This document shows positions 5,277-6,221 of a stretch of DNA of 6,221 nucleotides, piece by piece (positions within the stretch are counted from its first letter, which is position 1; every line of letters starts with the position of its first letter). The notes below the pieces were generated by a model. That model saw only the letters and a list, made by a program, of their open reading frames with translations. It was not told the origin of the DNA and did not search any database. The position numbers and the translations under genes are program-made. Source of the DNA: Candidatus Sulfopaludibacter sp. SbA3 (GTDB taxonomy: Bacteria > Acidobacteriota > Vicinamibacteria > Vicinamibacterales > UBA2999); contig CAMBHC010000173.1 in the NCBI GenBank assembly GCA_945866285.1, positions 1 to 6,221 of the forward strand, written 5' to 3'.

Positions 5277-6221
5277 AGCGTACCCCGACCGTGGCGTTCC
5301 CCGACTGGGCCACCGTCGCGTTCGCGGAGGTGGGGGTCAGCCAGCCGTGCGTGTCGGGCTGGTCACCGTGCAGAATACCGAAGAAGCGCGCCTGGAGCGC
5401 CTCGGTGACGGGGCCGCGCGTGCCTTTACCAACGGTGATTCGGTCAAACGATCGGATCGGGGTGATCTCGACGGCCGTGCCGCAGAAGAACGCTTCGTCC
5501 GCCAGGTACAGGAACTCGCGCGGGATGGACGTCTCCCGCACGGTGAAGCCCAGGTCACTCGCCAGGGTGATGACACTCTCGCGCGTGATGCCCTGCAGCA
5601 CGGACGAGCCGAGCGAGGGCGTGTAGATCACGTTGTCGCGCACCAGGAACAGGTTCTGGCCGCTGCCTTCGCTGAGCAGGCCCCTCTCGTCGAGCGCCAC
5701 CGCGTCGGTATAGCCGTCGATCAGCGCCTGCATCTTGATCAGCGCGGAGTTGGCGTAGTTGGCCGTGCCCTTGGCGAGTGCCGGCAGCGTGTTCGGTGCC
5801 AGGCGCGTCCACGAGCTGACGCCGACGTCAATGCCCTGTTCGAGGGCCTCGGCGCCCATCATCAGGCTCCACTCCCACACCACCACCGACGCGTCGACGG
5901 GGCAGGGCCGCGGGTCGAGCGTGAGCGAGTCGTAGCCGCGGTAGACCAGGGGACGGATGTAGCAGCTCTTGAAGCCGTTGACGTGCACCGTGTCGAGCAC
6001 TGCCTGTGACAGTTCCGCCTGCGACCACTGCGGTTCCATCCGATAGACGCGGCAGGAGTCCATCAGGCGACGCATGTGCGGCTCAAGGCGGAAGACGTTG
6101 GTGCCGGTCTTGGAATCGTAGGCGCGGATGCCCTCGAAGACGCCGGTGCCGTAGTGGAGCGCGTGGGAGGCCACATGGATCGTGGCGTCTTGCCAGTCCA
6201 CCAACGACCCGTTCATCCAGA
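5275..6221 (-). CDS. ilvE: Branched-chain amino acid aminotransferase, 5' end beyond right edge
   Basis: A fold-type IV PLP transaminase interconverting Val, Leu and Ile with their 2-oxo acids using glutamate/2-oxoglutarate. Counting from the Met at 6216: SHALHYGTGVFEGIRAY (17-33), the substrate/PLP region CYIRPLVYRG (85-94), GAEALEQGIDVGVSSW (121-136), Schiff-base Lys149 in ALAKGTANYANS, EGSGQNLF (183-190) and GTAVEITPIRSFD (246-258). This is the pattern of the IlvE group I family rather than D-amino-acid transaminase or PabC. The codon before that Met is TGG and the frame is still open at the edge; family members begin with a short extension ending in IW(M/F)NG, so the true start almost certainly lies a few codons outside the window. 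The last 23 residues form an extended Ala/Thr-rich tail with NATV twice. pilT follows after 12 nt. Confidence 0.94.
   Translation of the reverse strand, partial: WMNGSLVDWQDATIHVASHALHYGTGVFEGIRAYDSKTGTNVFRLEPHMRRLMDSCRVYRMEPQWSQAELSQAVLDTVHVNGFKSCYIRPLVYRGYDSLTLDPRPCPVDASVVVWEWSLMMGAEALEQGIDVGVSSWTRLAPNTLPALAKGTANYANSALIKMQALIDGYTDAVALDERGLLSEGSGQNLFLVRDNVIYTPSLGSSVLQGITRESVITLASDLGFTVRETSIPREFLYLADEAFFCGTAVEITPIRSFDRITVGKGTRGPVTEALQARFFGILHGDQPDTHGWLTPTSANATVAQSGNATVGVR

Noticed and set aside
5164..6009. Long plus-strand open frame across the pilT start and ilvE (281 codons)
   Set aside because: It is antisense to two clear genes and crosses their junction; the translation is low-complexity Arg/Val/Asp-rich without family features.
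6214..6216. ATG at 6216 as the true ilvE start
   Set aside because: The preceding codon is TGG and the frame is open to the edge, matching the family's IW(M/F)NG beginning, so the Met is probably internal.

Overview
The window is a compact, high-GC stretch of bacterial chromosome in which every supported gene lies on the minus strand. In transcription order (right to left) they are: a branched-chain aminotransferase (ilvE, cut by the right edge), the pilus-retraction ATPase pilT, the RecA modulator recX, alanyl-tRNA synthetase alaS, a secreted lytic transglycosylase, and the first 20 codons of ribosomal protein S20 (rpsT, cut by the left edge). All are intact apart from the two edge truncations. 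I see no mobile element, CRISPR array, tRNA, rRNA or phage gene.

The first five genes are separated by only 12, 33, 22 and 6 nt. The pilT ribosome binding site touches the ilvE stop codon, and that of the transglycosylase overlaps the alaS stop codon. The block therefore looks like one operon, possibly with an internal alaS promoter. Two adjoining stem-loops follow the transglycosylase, after which rpsT begins at a GTG codon with its own GAGGT site and perhaps its own promoter. No gene-free stretch exceeds about 95 nt.

Functionally the genes are mixed housekeeping: branched-chain amino-acid metabolism, type IV pilus retraction, recombination control, tRNA charging, peptidoglycan cleavage and ribosome assembly. 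Only recX-alaS is a familiar pair, known from the recA-recX-alaS order of enterobacteria; here pilT occupies the position of recA. A signal-peptide-bearing transglycosylase plus pilT points to a diderm bacterium. The PilT subtype and composition would suit Acidobacteriota (Vicinamibacteria-like) or a delta-proteobacterial relative, but this is an impression and not a demonstrated placement.

No new multi-gene system is visible. The most interesting signals are small and regulatory: a perfect 14-bp palindrome centred on the alaS start with a TACAAT box just upstream, a separate 8-bp-arm inverted repeat touching the recX start codon, and the tandem stem-loops after the transglycosylase gene.
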